Positions 21,332 through 29,027 of a stretch of DNA of 64,000 nt are shown one piece after another. Position 1 is the stretch's first letter. Every line of letters starts with the position of its first letter. A program made the translations under genes and the position numbers. The notes beneath the pieces are model-generated. The model was not told the DNA's origin. It did not search any database and worked only from the letters and a program-made list of their open reading frames with translations. The stretch is from Photorhabdus laumondii subsp. laumondii (GTDB taxonomy: Bacteria; Pseudomonadota; Gammaproteobacteria; Enterobacterales; Enterobacteriaceae): NCBI RefSeq assembly GCF_003343245.1, contig NZ_CP024901.1, forward strand, positions 3,596,001 to 3,660,000, read 5' to 3'.

Positions 21332-22484
21332 TAAATAACTTTTCATAATTATAATACACTCACTCTTTTTATTCTCTGCTATTCCTGTAGGGACATGAAT
21401 TTAAAAACGTTTTCACTTTCTCAAGCAATTGCCACATATACTGACAGCCATGATTTCGTGTCACCGTTTCATGTAAGGATTGCCACAGACGCTCAATTTT
21501 ATTCAGCCAGGGTGAATAAACAGGTAAAAACAACAGATTAAATTTAGGATGACAAGCCAGCCAATCTCTGACCCGTCGGCTTTTATGGATACTGTAATTA
21601 TCCAAAATCAAAGTGAGGGTTTCAGCATGACAATACTGGCGTTCAAGTTCTTCCAATACATTGATAAATAACTGAGAATTCTTATTTAACCCGTCAGCAT
21701 AAGTCACTTTTCCCGTTTGAACATTCAGGCAACCTGCAAAATAATGTTTTTGGTTTTTTCCTGGTGTCACTATACGTTTCTGTTGCCCTTTTAAATACCA
21801 GTCAGCCCCGATTTTTGGATTCAGCTCGATGTCGACTTCATCTTCATAAAAAACGGGATGTTTTTCTGAACACGTTGACAATGCCTCGGTAATTTTCGCC
21901 ATTTTTTCATGGTACTCGGGATCGGGTAATTTAAGCGTCGGGGCTGCCCTTCGCCACACGATACCCATTTTATGTAAGTAACGATAGAAGGTACTGATGG
22001 ATAATTTTATGTTTAATAATTCATTGATTTTAATTATAAAAAACTCAAGACTCCAGCGAGAACGCAGGCAGCCCAATTGCTGGGGAGAATATTGCAATAA
22101 AAAAGACAGTAAAGGATAAAGCGGGATTAAATTCCAGACAGCGGGTCTGCCCACAGGCAGGCTTTTGAGTCCTTCCAGACCATATAAAGTCAACCAGTTT
22201 ATCCAGCGATAGACAGAAGAACGACTGGCGCAAAGGGTTTTGGCGACCAGAGAGACAGACTCGCCTCGATGCAGCATCAATATGGCCATGAGCCTGCGAG
22301 CATAATCTTTATCTCGGGTGTTCTGGATAATTTTTTTCATCTGGCGTCGTTCATTGCGGGGTATAGGTGCTATGATAGGCATAACTCAGTCCGTTTAGTG
22401 GTTTGGGATTATCTACAATTGATCAGATTGCAAAAATTGGACTGAGTTCCCTCCAAGTGTTCTACTATTTTGAAAAGTTATTTA
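21332..22484 (-). mobile_element. IS630-family insertion sequence
   Basis: 1153-bp element bounded by terminal inverted repeats (left TAAATAACTTTTCATAAT at 21332, right end reading TAAATAACTTTTCAAAAT from 22484 on the minus strand, similarity extending to about 30 bp) and flanked by TA on both sides, the target duplication typical of IS630. Contains one transposase gene. The right end is 16 bp past the stop codon of paralog 3. Confidence 0.88.
21369..22382 (-). CDS. IS630-family transposase
   Basis: DDE transposase of 337 aa. N-terminal helix-turn-helix (about residues 20-75; SLVAKTLCASRSSVYRWINW), then the catalytic domain with acidic residues in FYEDEVDIEL (first Asp), LILDNYSIHKS (second Asp) and SPWLNKIERLWQ (the final Glu of the DDE triad). 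Appears intact, full family length, and both element ends are present, so it may be active. It is transcribed in the same direction as the neighbouring six-Cys genes. Confidence 0.93.
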   Translation of the reverse strand: MPIIAPIPRNERRQMKKIIQNTRDKDYARRLMAILMLHRGESVSLVAKTLCASRSSVYRWINWLTLYGLEGLKSLPVGRPAVWNLIPLYPLLSFLLQYSPQQLGCLRSRWSLEFFIIKINELLNIKLSISTFYRYLHKMGIVWRRAAPTLKLPDPEYHEKMAKITEALSTCSEKHPVFYEDEVDIELNPKIGADWYLKGQQKRIVTPGKNQKHYFAGCLNVQTGKVTYADGLNKNSQLFINVLEELERQYCHAETLTLILDNYSIHKSRRVRDWLACHPKFNLLFLPVYSPWLNKIERLWQSLHETVTRNHGCQYMWQLLEKVKTFLNSCPYRNSRE

Positions 22485-22500
22485 TAACAGATATTAAGGA

Positions 22501-23145
22501 TTAATCTGATATGGGTAATTGTATATAAGCAATTATCGCCTCTATTTTAACTGGCTTTTCCGATAGCCACTTATTAAACTCATCTCCTACCTTATAACCT
22601 TTAGGCTGACAATTTGACTTATCTTTTTTCAATGCACCTATTCCACCCAACCCATATGATTCTCCTCTTGATTCAACATCAATTTCGCAGTTATGTTTAG
22701 TGGTAAATTCATTATATAGCCAGCCAGGTTCTACGGTACTAAACTCTATAACGAATTTTTTATCTTCTCTCATCGGGTAGCTCTTGGCGTAAGTATATTC
22801 AGGAGAAATTCCGCAAAAGCGATTTGGCACGTTAACACAAGGAATACTCTTAAACTTATTACTATCAAATAACTTAAATTCTTCTATTCCCATTCCTCGA
22901 TACCAGTACATCGCTATCTCTGCACGTTCATTCCTATTTTTAGATTTGTTATTAGTTAATATAATTCTATTTCCGGTATTCACCACATCCAATTCACAAT
23001 TTTTATACATAGACATCACTTTAGTCTCTTGTAGGCCATAACTTTTTATTATATGTTCCACCATTGGATCAGTATTACATGCCATACTAAAGTGGCTCAC
23101 AACTAATAAAGTGGCAATCAGAAAGGCTTTTTTATTAAAACTCAT
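22501..23145 (-). CDS. Exported six-cysteine protein, paralog 3
   Basis: 214 aa, same architecture as paralogs 1, 2 and 4: signal peptide ending SMAC, KVMSMYKNCEL, AMYWYRGMGIEEF, FCGISPEYTYAKSYP, IEFSTVEPGWLYNEFTTKH, Glu then SYGLG, and C-terminal IIAYIQLPISD. All six cysteines are retained. It groups with paralog 4 (short N-terminal part, AMYWYRGMGI, STxEPGWLYNEF). The coding region is complete, but the IS630 element is inserted 16 bp downstream of its stop, cutting the gene off from its own terminator. RBS AAGGAGAGAAG before the ATG. Confidence 0.8.
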   Translation of the reverse strand: MSFNKKAFLIATLLVVSHFSMACNTDPMVEHIIKSYGLQETKVMSMYKNCELDVVNTGNRIILTNNKSKNRNERAEIAMYWYRGMGIEEFKLFDSNKFKSIPCVNVPNRFCGISPEYTYAKSYPMREDKKFVIEFSTVEPGWLYNEFTTKHNCEIDVESRGESYGLGGIGALKKDKSNCQPKGYKVGDEFNKWLSEKPVKIEAIIAYIQLPISD

Positions 23146-23564
23146 ACTTCTCTCCTTACTTTATCGATGGTATTGATACCCAAAAGAACGAAGATATATT
23201 TCATAGCCGTTATTAATAAATCCAGTCATCATCTTTACCGACACATAATGACCTAACGTACAATGCCACTATAAATAAAACTCCACTACAAATAAGAAAC
23301 CAACAACAAAATAACTTTGCAATATAAATCATATCATTTAATCAGTTTCTCTTGTTATTAGCCTTATTAAATAAAGGTAGATTATGAAATCAAAAAAAAC
23401 AAGCCCTATAATAATTAAATAAAAAACCGGATAAACACAAAAAAAGATCATTTCAATAACATTTGAAATAGATACTTTTTTATTTATTACAATATCATGT
23501 AAATAAAATAAATACCTATTTACCATTCAAAATCAATATAAATGACATTATCTAATTGCAATTA

Positions 23565-23692
23565 TATACCCGTCATCTTTCAAGTTGCTTCTTTGTTGGC
23601 TGCACTCACTCACCCCGGTCACATCGTTATCTATGCTCCCGGGGATTTACTCCCTTGCCGTCGCGATGCATCTTGAAATCCATAGGGTATAG
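23565..23692 (+). repeat. ERIC/IRU element 3
   Basis: 128-bp ERIC (tatacccgtcatc ... CTCACCCCGGTCACATCG ... GCTCCCGGGGATTTAC ... catagggtata) in the spacer between paralogs 3 and 4. It lies upstream of paralog 3 and may affect its transcript start region. Confidence 0.9.
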
Positions 23693-23890
23693 TCATCAAA
23701 ACAGTTCAAAAAGATAAAATCTTTATTCATACTTATTGTAGAATATCTACTAATTATAATTTTCTTTTACCACATGATAATATCTTGCCTGTAAAGTATA
23801 TTTTTACATAAAAAATATTATAAATGTCTATTTTATTTACAAGTAACACGGATAAGTATAAGTTCACTTAAAATCCATTACCAATAAAAA

Positions 23891-23916
23891 GCACCGAAGT
23901 TATAAACATTCGGTGC
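23891..23916 (-). terminator. Terminator of paralog 4
   Basis: GCACCGAA / TTCGGTGC stem, 10-nt loop, followed on the minus strand by TTTTTATTGG. A good rho-independent terminator 36 bp after the stop. Confidence 0.85.
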
Positions 23917-23951
23917 AATATATTTCAACAAAAATTATTTATAGCTGAAAT

Positions 23952-24581
23952 CTATTTTGCTAATAATACATAAGAAATGATGGGATCTATTTTGGCTGGC
24001 TTTTCCAACCATTTATTAAATACATTCCCTATTACAAGTTTCTTATATTTATTATCACAACTCGCTGATGTCCCTATCACACCAAGCCCGTATGTTCCTC
24101 CTCCCTCTGCTTTAATTTGACACTTATGTTTAGTTGTAAATTCATTATATAACCATCCCGGTTCTATTGTACTAAACTCAACAACAACGCCAGGGTTTTT
24201 ATTTGTCAGATAACCTTGAGAATAAGTATATTCGGGAGCAATTCCACAAAAATTTTCTCCTTTAACACAAGGAAGGCTTTTATACTTATTCTGGTGAAAT
24301 GCTTTATATTCCTTTATTCCCATCCCTCTATACCAGTACATCGCCTTTTCTGCTTTAGTATCACGATTTGCCGCTTTATTATTTACTAATGTCACTTTAT
24401 TCGGTGTATCTGCTGAAACTGAAAGTGTGCAATTTTTATACATAGACATCACTTTGGTATTTTCCAGTCCATTTTTATTGATTATTTTTTCTATCTTTGG
24501 ATCTGTCTTACATGCCATACTAAAACTACTCATTGCGAGTAAAAAAGGGGAAATCAGGAAAACTTTTTTATTTAAAATCAT
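23952..24581 (-). CDS. Exported six-cysteine protein, paralog 4
   Basis: 209 aa, the shortest of the four. Signal peptide to about residue 23 (FLLAMSSFSMAC), then KVMSMYKNCTL, AMYWYRGMGIKEY, FCGIAPEYTYSQGY, VEFSTIEPGWLYNEFTTKH, KAEGGGTYGLG and C-terminal ISYVLLAK. All six cysteines conserved. Preceded by AAGGAGATAAGT. Transcribed from its own AT-rich upstream spacer and ended by its own hairpin, like the other copies. No recognised family; the shared Arg and Glu positions noted under paralog 1 are also present. Confidence 0.8.
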   Translation of the reverse strand: MILNKKVFLISPFLLAMSSFSMACKTDPKIEKIINKNGLENTKVMSMYKNCTLSVSADTPNKVTLVNNKAANRDTKAEKAMYWYRGMGIKEYKAFHQNKYKSLPCVKGENFCGIAPEYTYSQGYLTNKNPGVVVEFSTIEPGWLYNEFTTKHKCQIKAEGGGTYGLGVIGTSASCDNKYKKLVIGNVFNKWLEKPAKIDPIISYVLLAK

Positions 24582-25209
24582 ACTTATCTCCTTGCTTTAT
24601 TTAATTAAGAAGTTTAACGTTTAGTGGAATAAAAATAAATTTCATTGTTGTTATTAATATACTTATTTTAAAACATATCATTACAGATGACAGATAATAA
24701 ATTAACCAATTAAATCATTCTCTATTGCTACCAAATGACGTAGATAACGATATGTTATTAGATCATAAAAAACAAAAACAAATTCCAATATGATTAAAAT
24801 AAAAAATATTTACTTTATATATCAAGGCAACATAAAAATAATAAAATGACTATATAACCATTTATACTACAATGGTTAAAAATATATTATAATCGCAATA
24901 AGAACATCATGCTGATAATAAAACAAAAATAATTATTTAGATTAATTCCAAAAATCTAAAATATAATTAAATAAAATACACACCTCCATAACATTAAAAA
25001 TATATTTCTGAACAATCGCTACATTTACTTTAAATTAATTTAAATTCGGTTTAGCATAGTCAATACAACATAATTACTTCACGAGTAAACAGATTCAATC
25101 ATTCATTGAATTTTTAGCAAGCGGTCAAACCAGACATCCAACCCAAGATAGTGAAGTTGAATGCACTGCGGTAGGTTAACATCATTATTCACATCTAATA
25201 GGTAAGATA
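24582..25209. other. AT-rich spacer between paralog 4 and methyltransferase operon
   Basis: About 630 bp of AT-rich DNA with the paralog 4 promoter presumably near 24590-24700. No gene or clear repeat. The abrupt rise in GC just beyond 25240 marks the start of the next, compositionally different, operon. Confidence 0.4.
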
Positions 25210-25235
25210 CCTCCTTGCCCAATAGGGCAAAGAGG
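25210..25235 (-). terminator. Hairpin at the end of the methyltransferase operon
   Basis: CCTCCTTGCCC / GGGCAAAGAGG with a 4-nt loop and one mismatch, 10 bp after the methyltransferase stop. No long T-run follows, so termination is probable but not certain. Confidence 0.55.
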
Positions 25236-25244
25236 TAAGAGATA

Positions 25245-26069
25245 TTACGGACGATAACCAATAAAGGCCACGCGCGACAGCCTCCGTTCAATTGAGACTA
25301 GCTGTGTGGTGGACAAGAAATTCTGCATCCGCTCGAACGCTTCTTCACCCTCTATTGCAATAAATTGCTCCCTGCGCTTCTCACGCCCGGCACGCCAGCG
25401 CTCACTAAGTTCAACAACACTTTGGGTAAGATCCACCTGCCTTTCGAGGCAAAGGCCCGCCTCGCTGATTAAACGCTCGTTTAACCCAAGCGGGCTATAG
25501 AGGAAATAACCCGGCATGCCACGTATCATGATTTCGTCTTTACTCAGCATGCCGGTTACTAAAGTAGGATCGGTATACAAGAACCGGCCGCCCGGTTTCA
25601 GTAGTCGACACCATTCGCGCAGCAAGGCCAATCGATCCGGAATATGAATTACCGAGTCGATACACCATAATGCATCAAAAGTGCCATCAGGAAATGGCAG
25701 AGGCTGACGAACATCACTGTCGACGAAGTTGCTTCGATCTTCCAGTCCGAAATCTGCCGCAAGTTGCCGGGCAGTAAGGAGGCCGTGAGGATGAATGTCA
25801 ACCCCCGTCACGCTACAGCCACTGGTCCTTGCCAAAAACAGAGCCGGCCCTCCGGACCCACTGCATACATCCAGCACATGAGAGCTGTCAGATAATTGAA
25901 GCCATTGGGAGAACTTTCTAAACTCATCAGCAGAGGACCAGTTGTTCTGCCCCAAGTCTTCGCCATAGGTCTCTTTGCGTACCTCGGATACCGCTTCCGC
26001 AGAGAAACTACCGAAAGCCCGTTCGTAAAAACCAGTGCCTGCGCTTGAGGAGGAAGTTTGCATAGTCAT
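25245..26069 (-). CDS. Class I SAM-dependent methyltransferase
   Basis: 274 aa. Rossmann-type methyltransferase: motif I VLDVCSGSGGPALFLA (SAM glycine loop), acidic VTGVDIHPHG, motif around FDALWCIDSVIHIPDRLALL, and LLKPGGRFLYTDP. The N-terminal EVRKETYGEDLGQNNWSSADE and the DSVIHI stretch resemble small-molecule N-methyltransferases of the sarcosine/dimethylglycine and phosphoethanolamine type, so a small metabolite is a more likely substrate than protein or nucleic acid; the substrate is unknown. Last gene of a three-gene operon, 11 bp after the desulfurase-like gene. The whole operon is visibly GC-richer than its AT-rich surroundings, suggesting acquisition. Start supported by TAGGAG 8 nt upstream. 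Confidence 0.85.
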   Translation of the reverse strand: MTMQTSSSSAGTGFYERAFGSFSAEAVSEVRKETYGEDLGQNNWSSADEFRKFSQWLQLSDSSHVLDVCSGSGGPALFLARTSGCSVTGVDIHPHGLLTARQLAADFGLEDRSNFVDSDVRQPLPFPDGTFDALWCIDSVIHIPDRLALLREWCRLLKPGGRFLYTDPTLVTGMLSKDEIMIRGMPGYFLYSPLGLNERLISEAGLCLERQVDLTQSVVELSERWRAGREKRREQFIAIEGEEAFERMQNFLSTTQLVSIERRLSRVAFIGYRP

Positions 26070-26080
26070 AGATAATGCTC

Positions 26081-27247
26081 CTAGCGAATAGAATTTAATC
26101 GGAAGACAAGGTGTTCAATTGCGGTGTCCAATATCGCATTATCGAGATCCGGATCAAAACAGAACCGAACCGACGCATTAGCCTGAGCCGAGCTCAAGCC
26201 GATGCCTGTAAGCACGTGCGAAGGCTGTAGTTCCGCGGAATTGCAGGCTGAACCTGACGATATAGCCACCTGATGCAACCCGGATATTAGCGCCTCCGAA
26301 GCGATACCTTCGAACTGAACGTTCACGATGTATGGGGAACTGCAAGAGATATCGGTATTCAACACGGCGTTCGGCACCCTTTGATGAAGGCGAGTAATAA
26401 AATAGTCTCTCAATGCAGTGACTTTTGCTTGACGTTGAATAAGGGTTGACTGAATCATCTGACACGCAAGGCCAAACCCAACAATCAGCGGCGTTGGCAA
26501 GGTGCCGCTGCGCAAATGATTCTGGCCGCCACCATAGATGAAGGGCCTCAAATGCCCCGCAACACGCGCATCGACGAAGAGCGCCCCAACTCCTTTCGGT
26601 CCCCGCATTTTGTGGGCGGAAAATGAAAGCATATCAATTCCAGTCTCTTTGACGTTCACGGGAATTTTGCCGATAGACTGGACAGCATCCACATGTAGCC
26701 AAGCGCCTGACCGACGTGTGATCGCGGCAATTTCATCCACCGGCTGAACTGTACCTAATTCGGAATTCACATGAGCAACGCTGACGATACGGGTGTCGGC
26801 GGTCAATTTGGTGATGACATCTTCCGGTTGTACCCGGCCATTGGCGGCAACCGGCAGGTATTCAACAGCAAGCCCCCGACGACTCAACTCTTTGCCGACA
26901 AGCAACACAGATTTGTGGTCGATAGGGCAAAGCAGCGCTCCCGCAGGAGCGCATTCGTTATGAGCAAAACTTGAGAAAAGCGCAATATTGTTGGCTTCTG
27001 TGGCCCCCGATGTAAAGGCAATCTCCTCTGGGCGAGCACCGATGAGAGACGCAACTTGTTGGGCGGCGTTCTCTATCGCATGCCGGGCACGACGTCCCAT
27101 CACATGGGCGGAGGAAGAATTACCGAATTCATGCTCCATGTAGAATCGCATGATGTCGACGACCTCAGGAAAGCATGGTGTCGTAGCACAATGATCCAGA
27201 TAGATTACGCCAGTCGGGTTTTCATTGACATTCATAGCGACTCCCAT
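26081..27247 (-). CDS. Cysteine desulfurase-like aminotransferase (class V)
   Basis: 388-aa PLP enzyme of the NifS/IscS group. Seen: YLDHCATTPC, SGATEANNIAL, HVNSELGTVQP, LHVDAVQSIGKIP (PLP-ring Asp), SFSAHKMRGPKGVGALF (PLP Lys), and SGSACNSAE with the catalytic Cys in the loop position used by desulfurases. So it could mobilise sulfur from cysteine as persulfide, although some family members act on other substrates. It is not the housekeeping iscS: there is no iscU/iscA or hscB around. It sits between an unknown gene (1-bp overlap, 27247) and a methyltransferase (11 bp), so the three are probably one pathway. The start may be the internal ATG four codons later (MNVNENP), close to a GGGAG site. 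Confidence 0.87.
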   Translation of the reverse strand: MGVAMNVNENPTGVIYLDHCATTPCFPEVVDIMRFYMEHEFGNSSSAHVMGRRARHAIENAAQQVASLIGARPEEIAFTSGATEANNIALFSSFAHNECAPAGALLCPIDHKSVLLVGKELSRRGLAVEYLPVAANGRVQPEDVITKLTADTRIVSVAHVNSELGTVQPVDEIAAITRRSGAWLHVDAVQSIGKIPVNVKETGIDMLSFSAHKMRGPKGVGALFVDARVAGHLRPFIYGGGQNHLRSGTLPTPLIVGFGLACQMIQSTLIQRQAKVTALRDYFITRLHQRVPNAVLNTDISCSSPYIVNVQFEGIASEALISGLHQVAISSGSACNSAELQPSHVLTGIGLSSAQANASVRFCFDPDLDNAILDTAIEHLVFRLNSIR

Positions 27248-28131
27248 CAGGAAGTGAAGACGGCAACGTTAACGAGCTTCGAGTAGATCTCTTGTGTCTG
27301 CATCTCTCCGCTTCCACCGGGATCCGCAACAATCACCTTCATGCCCGAAAGCCCATACAGAGAGAGCGCCGTGCTTACCCCTGTTTTGACTGGTTGGAAG
27401 CATTCGCCGGGGGCAAAGATCACCAGAAGGCGATGTTGCGCCTTGTAGACCTCGGAGATCATCTCAGTAATCTCTCCCGCACATCCGGTAACGCCGCAGG
27501 TAATGAGAGGTTTATAATCGCCGTTTTCGTCCACAAGCGAAATTTCGGTTCCGGCATCGGGGCCATTGTCGAGAACGCGGCGATTTAACAGCCCTGCTTT
27601 GACCAACTTATCGGCACTTTTCTGGAAGCGATATTTCAGCCAAGTCTCTGGATAGGCAACAGGATGTTTCCGGCTTGCGAGCATGTTTTGCTCAGAAAAT
27701 TGCCCACTGCGCTCTAAGATAGATTTGTACGAAGCCGGAAGCGCGGAGAATTGCTCATAGAAGGCACGTCTTAGCTCAGATGCTGGCCCGCTGTCGCGCG
27801 AAACATATTGCCAATCGTTGATGAGCAGCAGGAATTTTATCGCTTCGAATTGATGTTCAAGCTGTTCTGCGATTCGCACACCAAGTTCCCAAGTGTATCC
27901 AGGAAAGATTCCTACGCGTCGCTCAATTTTTTCTCGCATAGGAGCCGTATTTTCTTCGATGACTCCCGGGACAAGGCATCCTCGGTCTTCGTCAAGGAAG
28001 AGCATGAAATGCCCTGCCATAATAACGAGATCCGGATGTGGTGCATTAGTCACTTCGGTGAGAATAAGGTCGAGTAATTCAGCCTCAGATTGAACCAGAC
28101 GGTGGCTGTTTGAGATGTTAACTTGTTGCAT
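27247..28131 (-). CDS. Unrecognised protein, first gene of methyltransferase/desulfurase operon
   Basis: 294 aa, no family recognised, no signal peptide or membrane helix. Visible features: a hydrophobic strand LVIMAGHFMLFLDED near residue 35, a mostly helical middle with KHPVAYPETWLKYRFQK, and a C-terminal alpha/beta-looking part with CGVTGCAGEI (Cys-x4-Cys), LLVIFAPGECFQP, and MKVIVADPGGSGEMQT. Three cysteines clustered in the last third next to a cysteine desulfurase-like gene make a sulfur-acceptor or sulfur-transfer role conceivable, but this is inference only. The stop overlaps the start of the next gene, so translation is likely coupled. Upstream lies about 650 bp of AT-rich DNA with the presumed promoter. 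Confidence 0.75.
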   Translation of the reverse strand: MQQVNISNSHRLVQSEAELLDLILTEVTNAPHPDLVIMAGHFMLFLDEDRGCLVPGVIEENTAPMREKIERRVGIFPGYTWELGVRIAEQLEHQFEAIKFLLLINDWQYVSRDSGPASELRRAFYEQFSALPASYKSILERSGQFSEQNMLASRKHPVAYPETWLKYRFQKSADKLVKAGLLNRRVLDNGPDAGTEISLVDENGDYKPLITCGVTGCAGEITEMISEVYKAQHRLLVIFAPGECFQPVKTGVSTALSLYGLSGMKVIVADPGGSGEMQTQEIYSKLVNVAVFTS

Positions 28132-28780
28132 ATACGCCTATATTAATATTATTGATTTTATTAGCAATTTAAAGGCAGTGTCATAGCTATGGAAACTTTA
28201 TGACCCATTTCGACTTTCCTCGTGGATCGCTAAATTTCACTCACTATGAACATCCACCTTCACAACAGTTATCAATCATCAGTAGACAATTGATAATACA
28301 TATATATTTACATACAATTAATTATCAAACAATTAGTAATATTAATATTTAATCTATATCCCGTACTATTTGAGATACATTAATAGCAAAGATTGATGCT
28401 GTATGCTCTTACTGTAGAGAGACCAAAGGCGTTGACTAAAATGGTTATTGAACGTCCGCATATCAACGTTACCGATATCATGATTCCCACCAAGTGGATT
28501 CCAGACAACAAGGCTACACATCCGATAAATACCAAGCTTAACGGGCTTTTTCATTCCCATAATCACATTTCACAAACATATTATTGTGCCCATATTCAAG
28601 TCACGTAATGTCGTTACCTCACGCTAGTTATTGACATTATTTAGCCAATTTGGCGTGACGTTTTTTATAACAGACGTTCAGCCTGTCTATTGAACATTGT
28701 CAGTGAACAGCTCATAATTAATTAAAAAATGTGATGATAAATAAAATAAATCATTAACAATTGTGATTAAATTTTAATGA
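28132..28780. other. Promoter side of the three-gene operon
   Basis: 650 bp, AT-rich except for 28430-28560. Two overlapping short ORFs on opposite strands (28366-28566 and 28393-28608) have no recognisable features or good ribosome-binding site. Probably holds the operon promoter near 28150-28350. Confidence 0.35.
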
Positions 28781-28810
28781 AAGCACCGAAGTTACGAATA
28801 TTCAATGCTG
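28781..28810 (-). terminator. Terminator-like relic of a lost six-Cys paralog
   Basis: AAAGCACCGAAGTTACGAATATTCAATGCT closely follows the terminator of paralog 4 (AAAGCACCGAAGTTATAAACATTCGGTGC) position by position, although its right arm has decayed. No paralog coding sequence is left beside it. Confidence 0.45.
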
Positions 28811-28824
28811 GATTCGACTAATCA

Positions 28825-28881
28825 TCTCCCGGGGATTCTCTCCCTTGCCGTCGCGATCCATCTTGAAATCCATAGGGTATA
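28825..28881 (+). repeat. Truncated ERIC/IRU element 4
   Basis: Only the right half remains: CTCCCGGGGATTCTCTCCCT ... ATCTTGAAATCCATAGGGTATA. The left half (the CTCACCCCGGTCAC part) is missing, so the junction at about 28825 is a deletion or recombination scar, 15 bp from the terminator relic. Confidence 0.8.
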
Positions 28882-29027
28882 AACATTTTGCAGGTGCGAG
28901 CCATTCCCTAACAAATGACTCAATCGGGAGTAAAATCAGAAGAAATAAACGCAACTTTGGCTAATATGAGATCGTCATTGAAGCCATTTTTCTATCTGCT
29001 TCAATTTATTATTTCTCAATTAGCTGC

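Noticed and set aside
25103..25291. 62-codon ORF overlapping the methyltransferase 3' end
   Set aside because: Out of frame with the methyltransferase and running through its terminator hairpin; no support as a gene.
28366..28608. Two overlapping short ORFs on opposite strands upstream of the three-gene operon
   Set aside because: No ribosome-binding site, no domain and mutual overlap; likely chance frames in the promoter region.
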